From Nemertoderma westbladi (Eukaryota > Xenacoelomorpha > Nemertodermatida > Nemertodermatidae), in assembly GCA_032718475.1 (NCBI GenBank), contig JAUCBJ010007805.1, positions 1 to 26,624 of the forward strand: a DNA stretch of 26,624 nucleotides, written 5' to 3'. The notes below the pieces were generated by a model. The model was given only the letters and a program-made list of their open reading frames with translations. It had not been told where the DNA came from and searched no databases. How positions within the stretch are numbered: the stretch's first letter is position 1; each line of letters begins with the position of its first letter. Of this stretch, positions 7,742 through 17,479 are shown piece by piece. The translations under genes were made by a program, and so were the position numbers.

Positions 7742-10700
7742 CAACCACCGGAGGCAACTGCATCGGTGAACGTGTGCAACCACCGGAGGCAACCAGATAT
7801 GTCAACGTGTGTAACCACCGGAGGCAACCCGATCGGTGAACGTGTGTAACCACCGGAGGCAACCCAATCGGTGAACGTGTGCAACCACCGGAGGCAACCC
7901 GATCGGTGAACGTGTGCAACCACCGGAGGCAACCCGATCGGTGAACGTGTGCAACCACCGGAGGCAATCCGATCGGTGAACGCGTGCAACCACCGGAGGC
8001 AACCCGATAGGTGAACGTGTGCAACCACCGGAGGCAACCCGATCGGTGAACGTGTGCAACCACCGGAGGCAACTCCATCGGTGAACGTGTGCAACCACCG
8101 GAGGCAACCCGATCGCTGAACGTGTGCAACCACCGGAGGCAACCCGATAGGTGAACGGTTGCAACAACCGGAGGCAACCCGATCGGTGAACGTGTGCAAC
8201 CACCGGAGGCAACCCGATCGGTGAACGTGTGCAACCACCGGAGGCAACCCGATAGGTGAACGTGTGCAACCACCGGAGGCAACCCGATCGGCGAACGAGT
8301 GCAACCACCGGAGGCAACCCGATAGGTGAACGCGTGCAAACACCGGAGGCAACCCCATCGGTGAACGTGTTCAATCACCGGAGGCAACTCCATCGGTGAA
8401 CGTGTGCGTGCAACCACCGGAGGCAATCCGATATGTGAACGTGTGCAGCCACCGGAGGCAACCCGATCGGTGAACGTGTGCAACCACCAGAGGCAACCCG
8501 ATCGGTGAACGTGTGCAACCACCAGAGGCAACCCGATCGGTGAACGCGTGCAACCACCGGAGGCAACCCGATCGGTGAACGCGTGCAACCACCGGAGGCA
8601 ACTCCATCGGTGAACGTGTGCAACCACCGGAGGCAACCCGATCTGTGAACGTGTGCAACCACCGGAGGCAACCCAATCGGTGAACGTGTGCAACCACCGG
8701 AGGCAACCCGATGGGTGAACGTGTGCAACCACCGGAGGCAACCCGATCGGTGAACGTGTGCAACCACCGGAGGCAACCCGATCGCTGAACGTGTGTAACC
8801 ACCAGAGGCAACCCGATCGGTGAACGTGTGCAACCACCAGAGGCAACCCGATAGGTGAACGTGTGCAACCACCGGAGGCAACCCGATCGGTGAACGTGTG
8901 CAACCACCGGAGGCAACCCGATCGGTGAACGTGTGCAACCACCGGAGGCAACCCGATCGCTGAACGTGTGCAACCACCAGAGACAACCCGATCGGTGAAC
9001 GCGTGCAACCACCGGAGGCAACTCCATCGGTGAACGTGTGCAACCACCGGAGGCAACTCCATCGGTGAACGTATGCAACCACCGGAGGCAACCCGATCGG
9101 TGAACGTGTGCAACCACCGGAGGCAATCCGTTCGGTGAACGCGTGCAACCACCGGAGGCAACCCGATCGGTGAACGTGTGCAACCACCGGAGGCAACCCG
9201 ATAGGTGAACGTGTGCAACCACCGGAGGCAACCCGATCGGTGAACGTGTGCAACCACCAGAGGCAACCCGATCGGTGAACGTTTGCAACCACCAGAGGCA
9301 ACCAGATCGGTGAACGTGTGCAACCACCGGAGGCAACCCGATCGGTGAACGCGTGCAACCACCGGAGGCAACTCCATCGGTGAACGTGTGCAACCACCGG
9401 AGGCAACCCGATAGGTGAACGTGTGCAACAACCGGAGGCAACCCGATCGGTGAACGTATGCAACCACCGGAGGCAACCCGATCGGTGAACGTGTGCAACC
9501 ACCAGAGGCAACCCGATCGGTGAACGCGTGCAACCACCGGAGGCAACCCGATCGCTGAATGTGTGCAACCACCGGAGGTAACCCGATCGCTGAACGTGTG
9601 CAACAACCGGAGGCAACCCGATAGGTGAACGTGTGCAACAACCGGGGGCAACCCCATCGGTGAACGTGTGAAACCACCGGAGGCAACCCGATAGGTGAAC
9701 GTGTGCAACCACCGGAGGCAACCCGATCGGTGAACGTGTGCAACCACCGGAGGCAACCCGATCGGTGAACGTGTGAAACCACCGGAGGCAACCCGATAGG
9801 TGAACGTGTGCAACCACCGGAGGCAACCCGATCGGTGAACGTGTGCAACCACCGGAGGCAACCCGATAGGTGAACGCGTGCAACCACCGGAGGCAACCCG
9901 ATAGGTGAACGCGTGCAACCACCGGAGGCAACCCGATCGGTGAACGTGTGCAACCACCGGAGTCAACCCGATCGCTGAACGTGTGCAACCAACGGAGGCA
10001 ACTGCATCGGTGAACGTGTGCAACCACCGGAGTCAACCCGATCGCTGAACGTGTGCAACCACCGGAGGCAACCCGATAGGTGAACGTGTGCAACAACCGG
10101 GGGCAACCCGATCGGTGATCGTGTGCAACCACCGGAGGCAACCCGATAGGTGAACGCGTGCAACCACCGGAGGCAACCCGATCGGTGAACGTGTGCAACC
10201 ACCGGAGTCAACCCGATCGCTGAACGTGTGCAACCACCGGAGGCAACCCGATAGGTGAACGGTTGCAACAACCGGAGGCAACCCGATCGGTGAACGTGTG
10301 CAACCACCGGAGGCAACCCGATCGGTGAACGTGTGCAACCACCGGAGGCAACCCGATAGGTGAACGTGTGCAACCGCCGGAGGCAACCCGATCGGCGAAC
10401 GAGTGCAACCACCGGAGGCAACCCGATAGGTGAACGCGTGCAAACACCGGAGGCAACCCCATCGGTGAACGTGTTCAATCACCGGAGGCAACTCCATCGG
10501 TGAACGTGTGCGTGCAACCACCGGAGGCAATCCGATATGTGAACGTGTGCAGCCACCGGAGGCAACCCGATCGGTGAACGTGTGTAACCACCAGAGGCAA
10601 CCCGATCGGTGAACGTGTGCAACCACCAGAGGCAACCCGATCGGTGAGCGTGTGCAACCACCGGAGGCAACCCGATCGGTGAACGCGTGCAACCACCGGA

Positions 10701-12263
10701 GGCAACTCCATCGGTGAACGTGTGCAACCACCGGAGGCAACCCGATCGGTGAACGTGTGCAACCACCGGAGGCAACCCAATCGGTGAACGCGTGCAACCA
10801 CCGGAGGCAAACCCATCGGTGAACGTGTGCAACCACCGGAGGCAACCCGATCGGTGAACGCGTGCAACCACCGGAGGCAACTCCATCGGAGAACGTGTGC
10901 AACCACCGGAGGCAACCCGATCGGTGAACGTGTGCAACCACCGGAGGCAACCCGATCGGTGAACGCGTGCAACCACCGGAGGTAACCCGATCGGTGAACG
11001 TGTGCAACCACCGGAGGCAACCCGATAGGTGAACGTGTGCCACCACCGGAGGCAACCCGATCGGTGAACGTGTGCAGCAACCGGAGGCAACCCAATCGAT
11101 GAACGTGTGCAACCACCGGAGGCAACCCGATCGGTGAACGTGTGCAACCACCGGAGGCAACCCGATCGCTTAACGTGTTCAACCACCGGAGGCAACCCGA
11201 TCGGCGAACGAGTGCAACCACCGGAGGCAACCCGATAGGTGAACGCGTGCAACCACCGGAGGCAACCCGATCGCTGAACGTGCGCAACAACCGGAGGCAA
11301 CCCGATAGGTGAACGTGTGCAACAACCGGAGGCAACCCGATCGGTGAACGTGTGCAACCACCGGAGGCAACTCCATCGGTGAACGTGTGCAACCACCGGA
11401 GGCAACCCGATCGCTGAACGTGTGCAACCACCGGAGGCAACCCGATAGGTGAACGTGTGCAACAACCGGAGGCAACCCGATCGGTGAACGTGTGCAACCA
11501 CCGGAGGCAACCCGATCGGTGAACGTGTGCAACCACCGGAGGCAACCCGATAGGTGAACGTGTGTAACCACCGGAGGCAACCCGATCGGCGAACGAGTGC
11601 AACCAAACCACCGGAGGCAACCCGATAGGTGAACGCGTGCAAACACCGGAGGCAACCCCATCGGTGAACGTGTGCAATCACCGGAGGCAGCCCCATCGGT
11701 GAACGTGTGCAATCACCGGAGGCAACTCCATCGGTGAACGTGTGCGTGCAACCACCGGAGGCAACCCGATAGGTGAACGTGTGCAACCACCGGAGGCAAC
11801 CCGATCGGCGAACGAGTGCAACCACCGGAGGCAACCCGATAGGTGAACGCGTGCAACCACCGGAGGCAACCCCATCGGTGAACGTGTGCAATCACCGGAG
11901 ACAACTCCATCGGTGAACGTGTGCGTGCAACCACCGGAGGCAACCCGATAGGTGAACGTGTGAAACCACCGAAGACAACTCCATCGGTGAACGTGTGCAA
12001 CCACCGGAGGCAACCCGATCGGCGAACGAGTGCAACCACCGGAGGCAACCCCATCGGTGAACGTGTGAAACCACCGGAGGCAACCCGATCGGCGAACGAG
12101 TGCAACCACCGGAGGCAACCCCATCGGTGAACGTGTGAAACCACCGGAGGCAACCCGATCGGCGAACGAGTGCAACCACCGCAGGCAACCCCATCGGTGA
12201 ACGTGTGAAACCACCGGAGGCAATCCGATCGGTGAACGTGTGCAACCAGCGGAGGCAACCCGA
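7742..12263. repeat. 35-bp GC-rich minisatellite, about 129 copies
   Basis: The consensus unit can be read at 7882-7916. It starts CAACCACCGGAGGCAACC, carries the palindrome CCGATCGG, and ends GTGAACGTGTG. GC content is about 63% (22 of 35), with four CpGs per unit, against AT-rich flanks. Units vary at few sites: CGATAGG, CTCCATCGG or GATCGC in the middle, ACGCGTG or GCGAACGAGTG at the end. Several unit variants run in fixed order, giving higher-order repeats. The minus-strand consensus has no stop in any of the three frames, so long spurious ORFs (up to 765 codons) arise, each cycling every 105 bases. There are no unique spacers, so this is not a CRISPR. Confidence 0.97.
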
Positions 12264-12274
12264 AAGCTTCTATG

Positions 12275-12360
12275 TTCCTTTTTTTGGGTTGGAACCCACG
12301 ACCTTTCGGTTGGAAGACTAGCGGCTCTAACCATTAGATGCAAGAGGTAGTTCATGAGGT
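12275..12360 (-). mobile_element. degenerate tRNA-like sequence (tRNA relic or SINE head)
   Basis: Read on the minus strand, TAATGGTTAGAGCC (complement of 12324-12337) resembles an A box and GGGTTCCAACCC (complement of 12286-12297) a B box. Between them CTTCCAA sits at the anticodon-loop position (would read UCC, glycine). The anticodon stem does not pair, so it is not a working tRNA. It sits directly at the right edge of the minisatellite. Confidence 0.45.
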
Positions 12361-13830
12361 CGACACCCATCAATTTCTAAAAGTGGCAACGTGACAGCCT
12401 TGACCCTGAAATTGACTGGGATGAATAACTCTTAATGTAACACCTGACCGCCGGCCGTTAACTCGATTGTACAAGTTTATGAGTGTCAGTTTTATAGTAT
12501 ATGTTTTATTTAACCTGCCTTTTTCATCCTTACAAGTTTAAATTGAAGCGTACTGCATACCAACTAACGTAGGAATATATATGTACAACATTGTGAGTTA
12601 TAACCAATTTGTTTAATCTATGCTAATGCTGGATCACTTTCCGCGGCACTAATGATCCCCGGCACTCCGTAGATTATTAGATGTGCCCACGGGATATGCC
12701 TTGTGCTTGTTACACCAACGTATGACAAACCCTTGAAGTTAGTGAGTGAAAATAAAGCCACACGGGTCAGAAAACTGTAAAGTGCTTTACAACCACTGTA
12801 GTTTTATTCAAAAATTGCATCATTGCAAAATATTTCTGATTAAACTTTTAAAAAAAGTGTAAGTTTTTTGTTGTTAATTCTGAAATTTTCAATTTTGTTA
12901 ACCGTTATGTTGGGTGTTGAGGATCGTTCACCGCAGATTGATAAATTTTATTTCACTGTATGGCCATTTCACCCGTCTGATTTTTACAATCCAAACAAAT
13001 TTTCAAAGGGAATTTAAAATAGGGAGCGCATCAATGTGAAAATCCTTTGAACGCAAATCTGAAAAATGTAAACAAAATGTTTTTCTTATTATACAATTGA
13101 CACTCTACTTAATGAACAGCTGCTGTATATGAGGTTTCCCGTCCAGTTATAGTGGGCTACATAAAAACGATCTATTAATACAAATAAATGACTATATATA
13201 TGACTATAAGTTTCTATATCTAGCAATTTGTGAATGTAATATTATTATTAAGTAGTATTATTAAGTAGTAATATTATTATCTGCCCCCTAATAATAATTT
13301 TATTATGCGGTTTGGGATACACCAAAGCTTCGCCGCGTGCAATCTTACCCTAGAGAACCTCCTCCCGAAAAATAATTACAATTATCTTACAAATTGTCTA
13401 GCTGATCATGAAACTAAACCTGGGCTATTGACTTTCGTTTATTGTTTTGGTTAGAGTCACGTACCACCGTAACCCTCACCTTTCCCTAAATTTATAAATT
13501 TAACATTGAGACGAATTATTAATTCGTGTACAGTCCCCCCCAACCCCCTCTTCAAGGCTTTCGATTTTTCTTCCGCCCACACATGTATAAGTTTCTTTCG
13601 TGGCCTTTGTGTTCCCCAATGAGATAATTGCTGCGATCAAATCACTGTATGATGGTCCCACAACGTTATTCCCTACAACTAGATGATACAGAACAATGTG
13701 AAGTGTCATGGGGTGTGATTCGGCTTGACTCTCTGGTGGCAATTTTCCTCTTCATGATGGTGATGGTGGACTATGTGCTTGTGGTATCTATCTGGCGAAG
13801 ATTGCGGGTGAAGATTGCTCCCAACATAAT
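12361..13830. other. AT-rich intron sequence, no gene recognised
   Basis: Within the RING intron and absent from the second copy of the duplicated block. Includes an ATT/AGT simple-repeat patch near 13240-13280. A stretch near 13405-13500 (CTATTGACTTTCGTTTATTG and onward) is an older, diverged partial copy of the interior of the MITE at 14408-14604. Open frames at 13500-13834 rely on non-ATG starts and have no recognisable product. Confidence 0.5.
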
Positions 13831-13887
13831 GTGATTACAATTATTTGTGATTGTGATTACGATTATTTGTGATTGTAATTACGATTA
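13831..13887. repeat. 22-bp tandem repeat, about 2.6 copies
   Basis: Unit TTTGTGATTGTGATTACGAT plus TA, with full units starting at 13844 and 13866 and a partial one before. It marks the left edge of the first copy of the duplicated block; the second copy has seven units at the matching place. Confidence 0.85.
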
Positions 13888-14100
13888 TTTATTACGCCCT
13901 GGACTGTTATGACTGCGTTCCTGGTCCCATTGCACAGACACTGACATGTAGAATGCGGCCCTGGTGCTGGTATGATCGTAGCTGGTTGCTGATGACTTGC
14001 AGTTCTGCTACACGAATGCCCCAGAGATGTTACTACTGTACCTTATTTTTTATTATACATATTATAATTGTACTTATTAGATGTATTATTTTATTCACAG

Positions 14101-14229
14101 AGTGGCGTCGTGTTTCTCAACTGTGGACATGTATGTTGTTGCTCCCAATGCAGTTATCCTTTATTAGACTGCCCTATGTGTCGTCAACCAATAGTAAAGC
14201 AGATCAAACTGTTTACAACTGGTGTTTGA
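14101..14229 (+). CDS. LRSAM1: LRSAM1-like terminal exon, RING finger 3' half (copy A)
   Basis: Follows the acceptor TTATTCACAG and encodes 42 residues to a TGA stop. It supplies the remaining RING ligands: C and H of NCGH, two Cys from HVCCCSQC, and DCPMC, followed by R and Q as in the LRSAM1 family. Joined to 7276-7497, the C3HC4 pattern is C-x2-C-x11-C-x-H-x3-C-x2-C-x6-C-x2-C, all eight ligands present. The short tail after the RING (KQIKLFTTGV) is close to the protein end, as in human LRSAM1, where the RING is also C-terminal. Copy A has Tyr at the position where copy B has Ser (CSYPL versus CSSPL), a non-ligand site. An ATG-started frame in another phase over this stretch is a shadow. 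Confidence 0.85.
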   Translation, partial: SGVVFLNCGHVCCCSQCSYPLLDCPMCRQPIVKQIKLFTTGV

Positions 14230-14407
14230 ATTCCCCGTTATCCAATCAGATACCTACCTAATTGATAGCTAATAATTGTGCATAAACTACTACAGTAAAT
14301 ATTATTTAGAGCTGCTTCTACACTACAAATTCAATTTATGTTATTTTTCATTACTGGGTGCCGCCCCATGACGCAATATAACACGGGGTCTAAGAGGGGT
14401 CAGAGTA

Positions 14408-14604
14408 AAACGCGGATCCGGATTCTACATTTAACATTGTCCCTACTGAAGTCGATTTTTTTTACATTTTTATAACTCTCAAAAATAAAACTATAACCTG
14501 TTCTATTGACTTTAATTTATTGTTTTGGTTAAAATAACGTGCCACTGTAACCTGCTCCTTTCCCTTAATTGATAATTTTGGAATCCGGATCCGGATCCGC
14601 GTTT
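14408..14604. mobile_element. MITE with 18-bp TIRs and TA target site (copy A)
   Basis: Left end AAACGCGGATCCGGATTC and right end GAATCCGGATCCGGATCCGC then GTTT are inverted repeats, with TA on each side (14406-14407 and 14605-14606), typical of Tc1/mariner-type non-autonomous elements. The right end has one extra GGATCC compared with copy B. It lies in the 3' UTR region of the RING exon and contains AATAAA at 14484-14489. Confidence 0.75.
14484..14489 (+). terminator. candidate polyadenylation signal for terminal exon A, inside MITE
   Basis: AATAAA about 255 bases after the TGA stop of terminal exon A, located within the MITE. A plausible 3' end for the transcript; cDNA evidence is absent. 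Confidence 0.35.
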
Positions 14605-14609
14605 TACAC

Positions 14610-15815
14610 CTACCCGTCTAAGAGATCACAACGTTTACTGTGGCTGTTATTTTTATTTATAAGTATATTTCTTATAGTTATTTTCATCTGTATTGGCATC
14701 ATAATCAGGTTGCAATGTTTAATGTTCGACACTATTTAGATCGTAATATTTCGAAGACCACTTTTATTTGGGACTATTATTCGCTATCATAGCAACCAAT
14801 AGCATCTCGCTAATTAATTATTGCATTTCGTGTATTTTAACCAACCAGTCACGAAAGTCTCAATATAAATCTTGGATTTCATTATGAAGCCAAATAATTA
14901 AACTCCAGTTGCCATAGCATCCGCCACCTCTACACCCACCATGTATGTGAGTTATTTTTTAGCTGAATGAGTTCCTCAGATTGGTTTTTCCTTGAGTGGG
15001 TATGTTATAATATATTAGGACAGATTCATCAATGGTTTAGTTAATTGGTTAATTAGTTAAATGTTGTAAATATTAATTCTAATTTTTATTTAATTTATTA
15101 TAATTCACTTCTGTCACATTTATCTAATTAAATTTTGGTTCTCTCATCTAAATTTTCCGAATTTTTCCATCTCGGTTTTGGGAAAAGAAATTGTTCCATC
15201 ATCTTCATGAAGAATTAATTATCGGTTATTGGAACAGAGTCTTTATTGATTGCTGAAACATCAGTTTCAATCGATTCAAAACTCGGTTCCTTTGGGAGTA
15301 GAATTTATAGTATTTATTTTTTTAGCCTCTAATCTCGCACTTTTCAAAATTTAAAAACCAATCGTTTTCAAATCCGAGTGTAATGGGAGAATGAATGACA
15401 AATGCTAACAGCCTATTTAATAATAGCATCAGTACAATAACATCAGCCCAAAATAAACTACAAGGACTTTTTTAACATGGATTTTAATTTAACATTTGCT
15501 GAGTGGGGGAGGCTGGGGGCATTGTATTGAGAAATTACCGTTATTAAAGTGTGATGTTAATGTTCCATATGAATATATATGTTAGGAAATTTCGTGCAAT
15601 AAATCCTGAAAGGCGCAGCCTACCCAACGACAAAGGGTTAATTATGTTTGAATTAAGTTTTTTGTTTTTAATAAGTATGTTTTTTTATACGACCAGAGAT
15701 CATTTCTGCATGAATTTTAACATTTGATATGTCCGACAGTAGTTTATATCAATAATGGTTATGTGGTGGAATGGTCGACATGTTGGATGAACCCAACAAT
15801 ACAAAAAATATATAC
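14610..15815. other. AT-rich DNA between convergent genes, no gene recognised
   Basis: No exon or RNA gene is seen. Near 15172-15227 a 50-base segment bounded by TCGGTT on both sides is absent from the second copy of the block, an apparent deletion between short direct repeats. Confidence 0.5.
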
Positions 15816-15816
15816 A

Positions 15817-15822
15817 TTTATT
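15817..15822 (-). terminator. candidate polyadenylation signal of Ly6-like gene A
   Basis: TTTATT on the plus strand reads AATAAA on the minus strand about 170 bases past the Ly6-like stop codon. The same site is kept in copy B at 21798-21803. Confidence 0.35.
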
Positions 15823-15992
15823 GATATATATTGAGATAGATATATATATGTATTATTCATGATTTATAATTTATATTATTTTAGCTATGTATCAATTATT
15901 AATTGATGCCATATAGTTTTTTTCTATAGTTTCTGGTCTACATATTGAAGGCGACGTCAGTAATACAGTTCTGTAACATCAGTTAGTTCCAT

Positions 15993-16328
15993 CTAGCGCT
16001 CGCCTTCCTCTTCCAGTAACTCGCTGTCTGCTATCAGATCGTAAATAACCAAGTAATTACAGTTGTCGGTATCGCAACATCTTGCGGTGCAATTCTCGAA
16101 GTACGGTGACTCATTCACCACCTCGCATATCGCCCTGGTGGTCTCCTCACAGACCTCAGTGACCGCGCAGTAATTAGCCTCGACCTCATATCCGTCGGAG
16201 ACCATCTCCGCGACGACGCAATGCTCGCATCCGTGCATTTTCTCTCCGTGCTCGAAACAGCTTAAACCCTCGCCGATGTCGGTCATTGCAACAACAAGAA
16301 GCGCAATAACAAAATACCGTAAACCCAT
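15993..16328 (-). CDS. secreted Ly6/uPAR-like three-finger-fold protein (copy A)
   Basis: 111 residues from an ATG at 16328 to TAG at 15993-15995, no introns. A hydrophobic N-terminal signal peptide (residues 1-21, core YFVIALLVVAM) is followed by a mature domain with ten cysteines (24, 34, 37, 54, 60, 68, 80, 84, 85, 90). The ending C-x3-CC-x4-CN (CCDTDNCN) is the hallmark of the Ly6/uPAR family. The first cysteines are spaced C-x9-C-x2-C, unlike the usual C-x2-C start, so the N-terminal finger is unusual. Two N-glycosylation sequons, NES and NCT, are present. There is no C-terminal hydrophobic tail for a GPI anchor; the end is acidic (ELLEEEGER), so a soluble extracellular protein is predicted. 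It is convergent with the LRSAM1-like gene. Family members act as receptors, modulators or secreted ligands; the specific role is unknown. Confidence 0.8.
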   Translation of the reverse strand: MGLRYFVIALLVVAMTDIGEGLSCFEHGEKMHGCEHCVVAEMVSDGYEVEANYCAVTEVCEETTRAICEVVNESPYFENCTARCCDTDNCNYLVIYDLIADSELLEEEGER

Positions 16329-16744
16329 ATTAATTATGGAGTATTATTTTTATGCACGTATGAAATATAAGTTATTCTATAAATGTATTCTTAAATCTAA
16401 CAATAATAATTCACCCACGACAAAGTTTTAAAGTTATATGTAGGCTGTCAGAAACATTGATAGCACTCAAAGAACTACTACTACTAATGGCATGCTGCAT
16501 TGCAGCTGCATCATATATTAAGAATACTGTGACAGCTTGTCGACAAAAGCACCGCCACAACTCTATAGCACCCATGACATTTTGCTAGATCATCCGCATA
16601 TTCAAGGCCAGTGTTCTTTAAGAGGCGTCAATCATGCCTATTCATTCCACGAGGACGCCAAAGTACAAGATTATGTACTGGCTGGTACTCACGGCGAAAG
16701 CAATGTCCTGCAAACCAGAGGCGTCTCTGTTCAAGTCTCAAGCT
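16329..16744. other. Ly6-like 5' flank, no further gene recognised
   Basis: Contains the presumed promoter of the minus-strand Ly6-like gene. The plus-strand frame at 16537-16746 starts with TTG, not ATG, and has no recognisable family, so it is not called. Confidence 0.45.
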
Positions 16745-17235
16745 AGGATAGAGTAATGATGTTATATACCTTCAATGTTGTATAGTGTCTGATTGGAAAT
16801 GTGTGCATTGTACTTGAGACAGTGAACTCGACGTAGCATTTTTGTGAATGTGCCATCCAGAGACTTGGTGTCCTCAGTAATTGGAGCCCAGTATGGACTC
16901 CCATAGAGGAGTACTGGAACTACTGCTGCTCAAAATAATCGAAACCTTGAGATTCCGTTTTATTATATGGGACTTCCAAATCCTTGACAGATTATTCAAT
17001 GCTGCCCATGCCTACCTCTTAGGTATTCGAAGGTCTTCACCTAACTTCGGACCCATGATGTAAGGCAGCAGAAGTCCACATGCTCCAGCACACCATCCTT
17101 AGAGGTTATGCTCATACGTTCCAACATTTCCGGATGACTGTCAAAATAATGGTCTTCTTGGAGTTAATAAATAGACCAACACTGGTAGTTGTTCTAATGA
17201 CCTGAGGAGCATTTGGTCTCCCTATAGAGATTCTG
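16745..17235 (-). mobile_element. degraded non-LTR retrotransposon, RT C-terminal region (copy A, reverse arm)
   Basis: Translating the minus strand in pieces gives VGLFINSKKT, LEHVD, then NNLSRIWKSHI-like sequence, LLYGSPYWAP and LDGTFTKMLRRVHCLKY. These match the order of conserved blocks after the catalytic core of RTE/CR1/L2-type reverse transcriptases (SKKT, LEHVDDF, YLG, LLYGSEIW, LDGTYTRMLR). Stops and frameshifts break the frame and no catalytic core or 5' part is present, so this is a dead fragment. Plus-strand frames over it are shadows. Confidence 0.7.
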
Positions 17236-17479
17236 AACAGATCACGGAGAACAGAGCATGGTGAGTATTTAATATTCTGTCAAGAGGATTGAAATCGCGT
17301 GGGATCAAACCTCCCCTGAGGTAAGTTTATACCGGGCTCGAACTGCAGAAGGCACCAGATCCCTTGATAGTACCGGGATACTGCGCCTCGGTTCATGGTG
17401 TAATATATAATGGTCAGGTAATGACGGGGAATTGCAAAAACCCAGCATGCCGGCCAATGTTACCTAACTAACTATAGCA

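Larger units (their letters stand above)
7498..14100 (+). other. intron splitting the RING finger, hosting the minisatellite
   Basis: Begins GTTAGTAAG and ends TTATTCACAG. Joining 7497 to 14101 gives CVVCLDRH-SGVVFLNCGH, an uninterrupted C3HC4 RING with correct spacing, which is strong evidence for these splice sites. Of the 6,603 bases, 4,522 are the 35-bp minisatellite. An alternative intron from 7498 to 20136 would join the same exon to the duplicated terminal exon. Confidence 0.8.

Noticed and set aside
7742-12263. CRISPR-like regular repeats
   Set aside because: Units are contiguous, with no unique spacers, and the locus is eukaryotic.
12286-12345. Functional tRNA-Gly gene
   Set aside because: Anticodon and T stems do not pair properly; better seen as a relic or SINE head.
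7656-12373. Many long minus-strand ORFs (up to 765 codons) with a 35-residue repeat
   Set aside because: They are the same 35-bp minisatellite read in three phases; most lack an ATG start, overlap each other in all frames and lie in an intron on the other strand.
13500-14261. Short frames around the 22-bp repeats and RING exon A
   Set aside because: Non-ATG starts or frames out of phase with the RING exon; no product recognised.
15993-16328. Venom-type three-finger protein
   Set aside because: Cysteine spacing and acidic tail fit general Ly6/uPAR proteins; nothing in the sequence supports a toxic role.
16537-16746. 69-codon plus-strand frame, kept in both copies (also 22517-22726)
   Set aside because: Starts at TTG, no recognisable family, and conservation is explained by the recent duplication.
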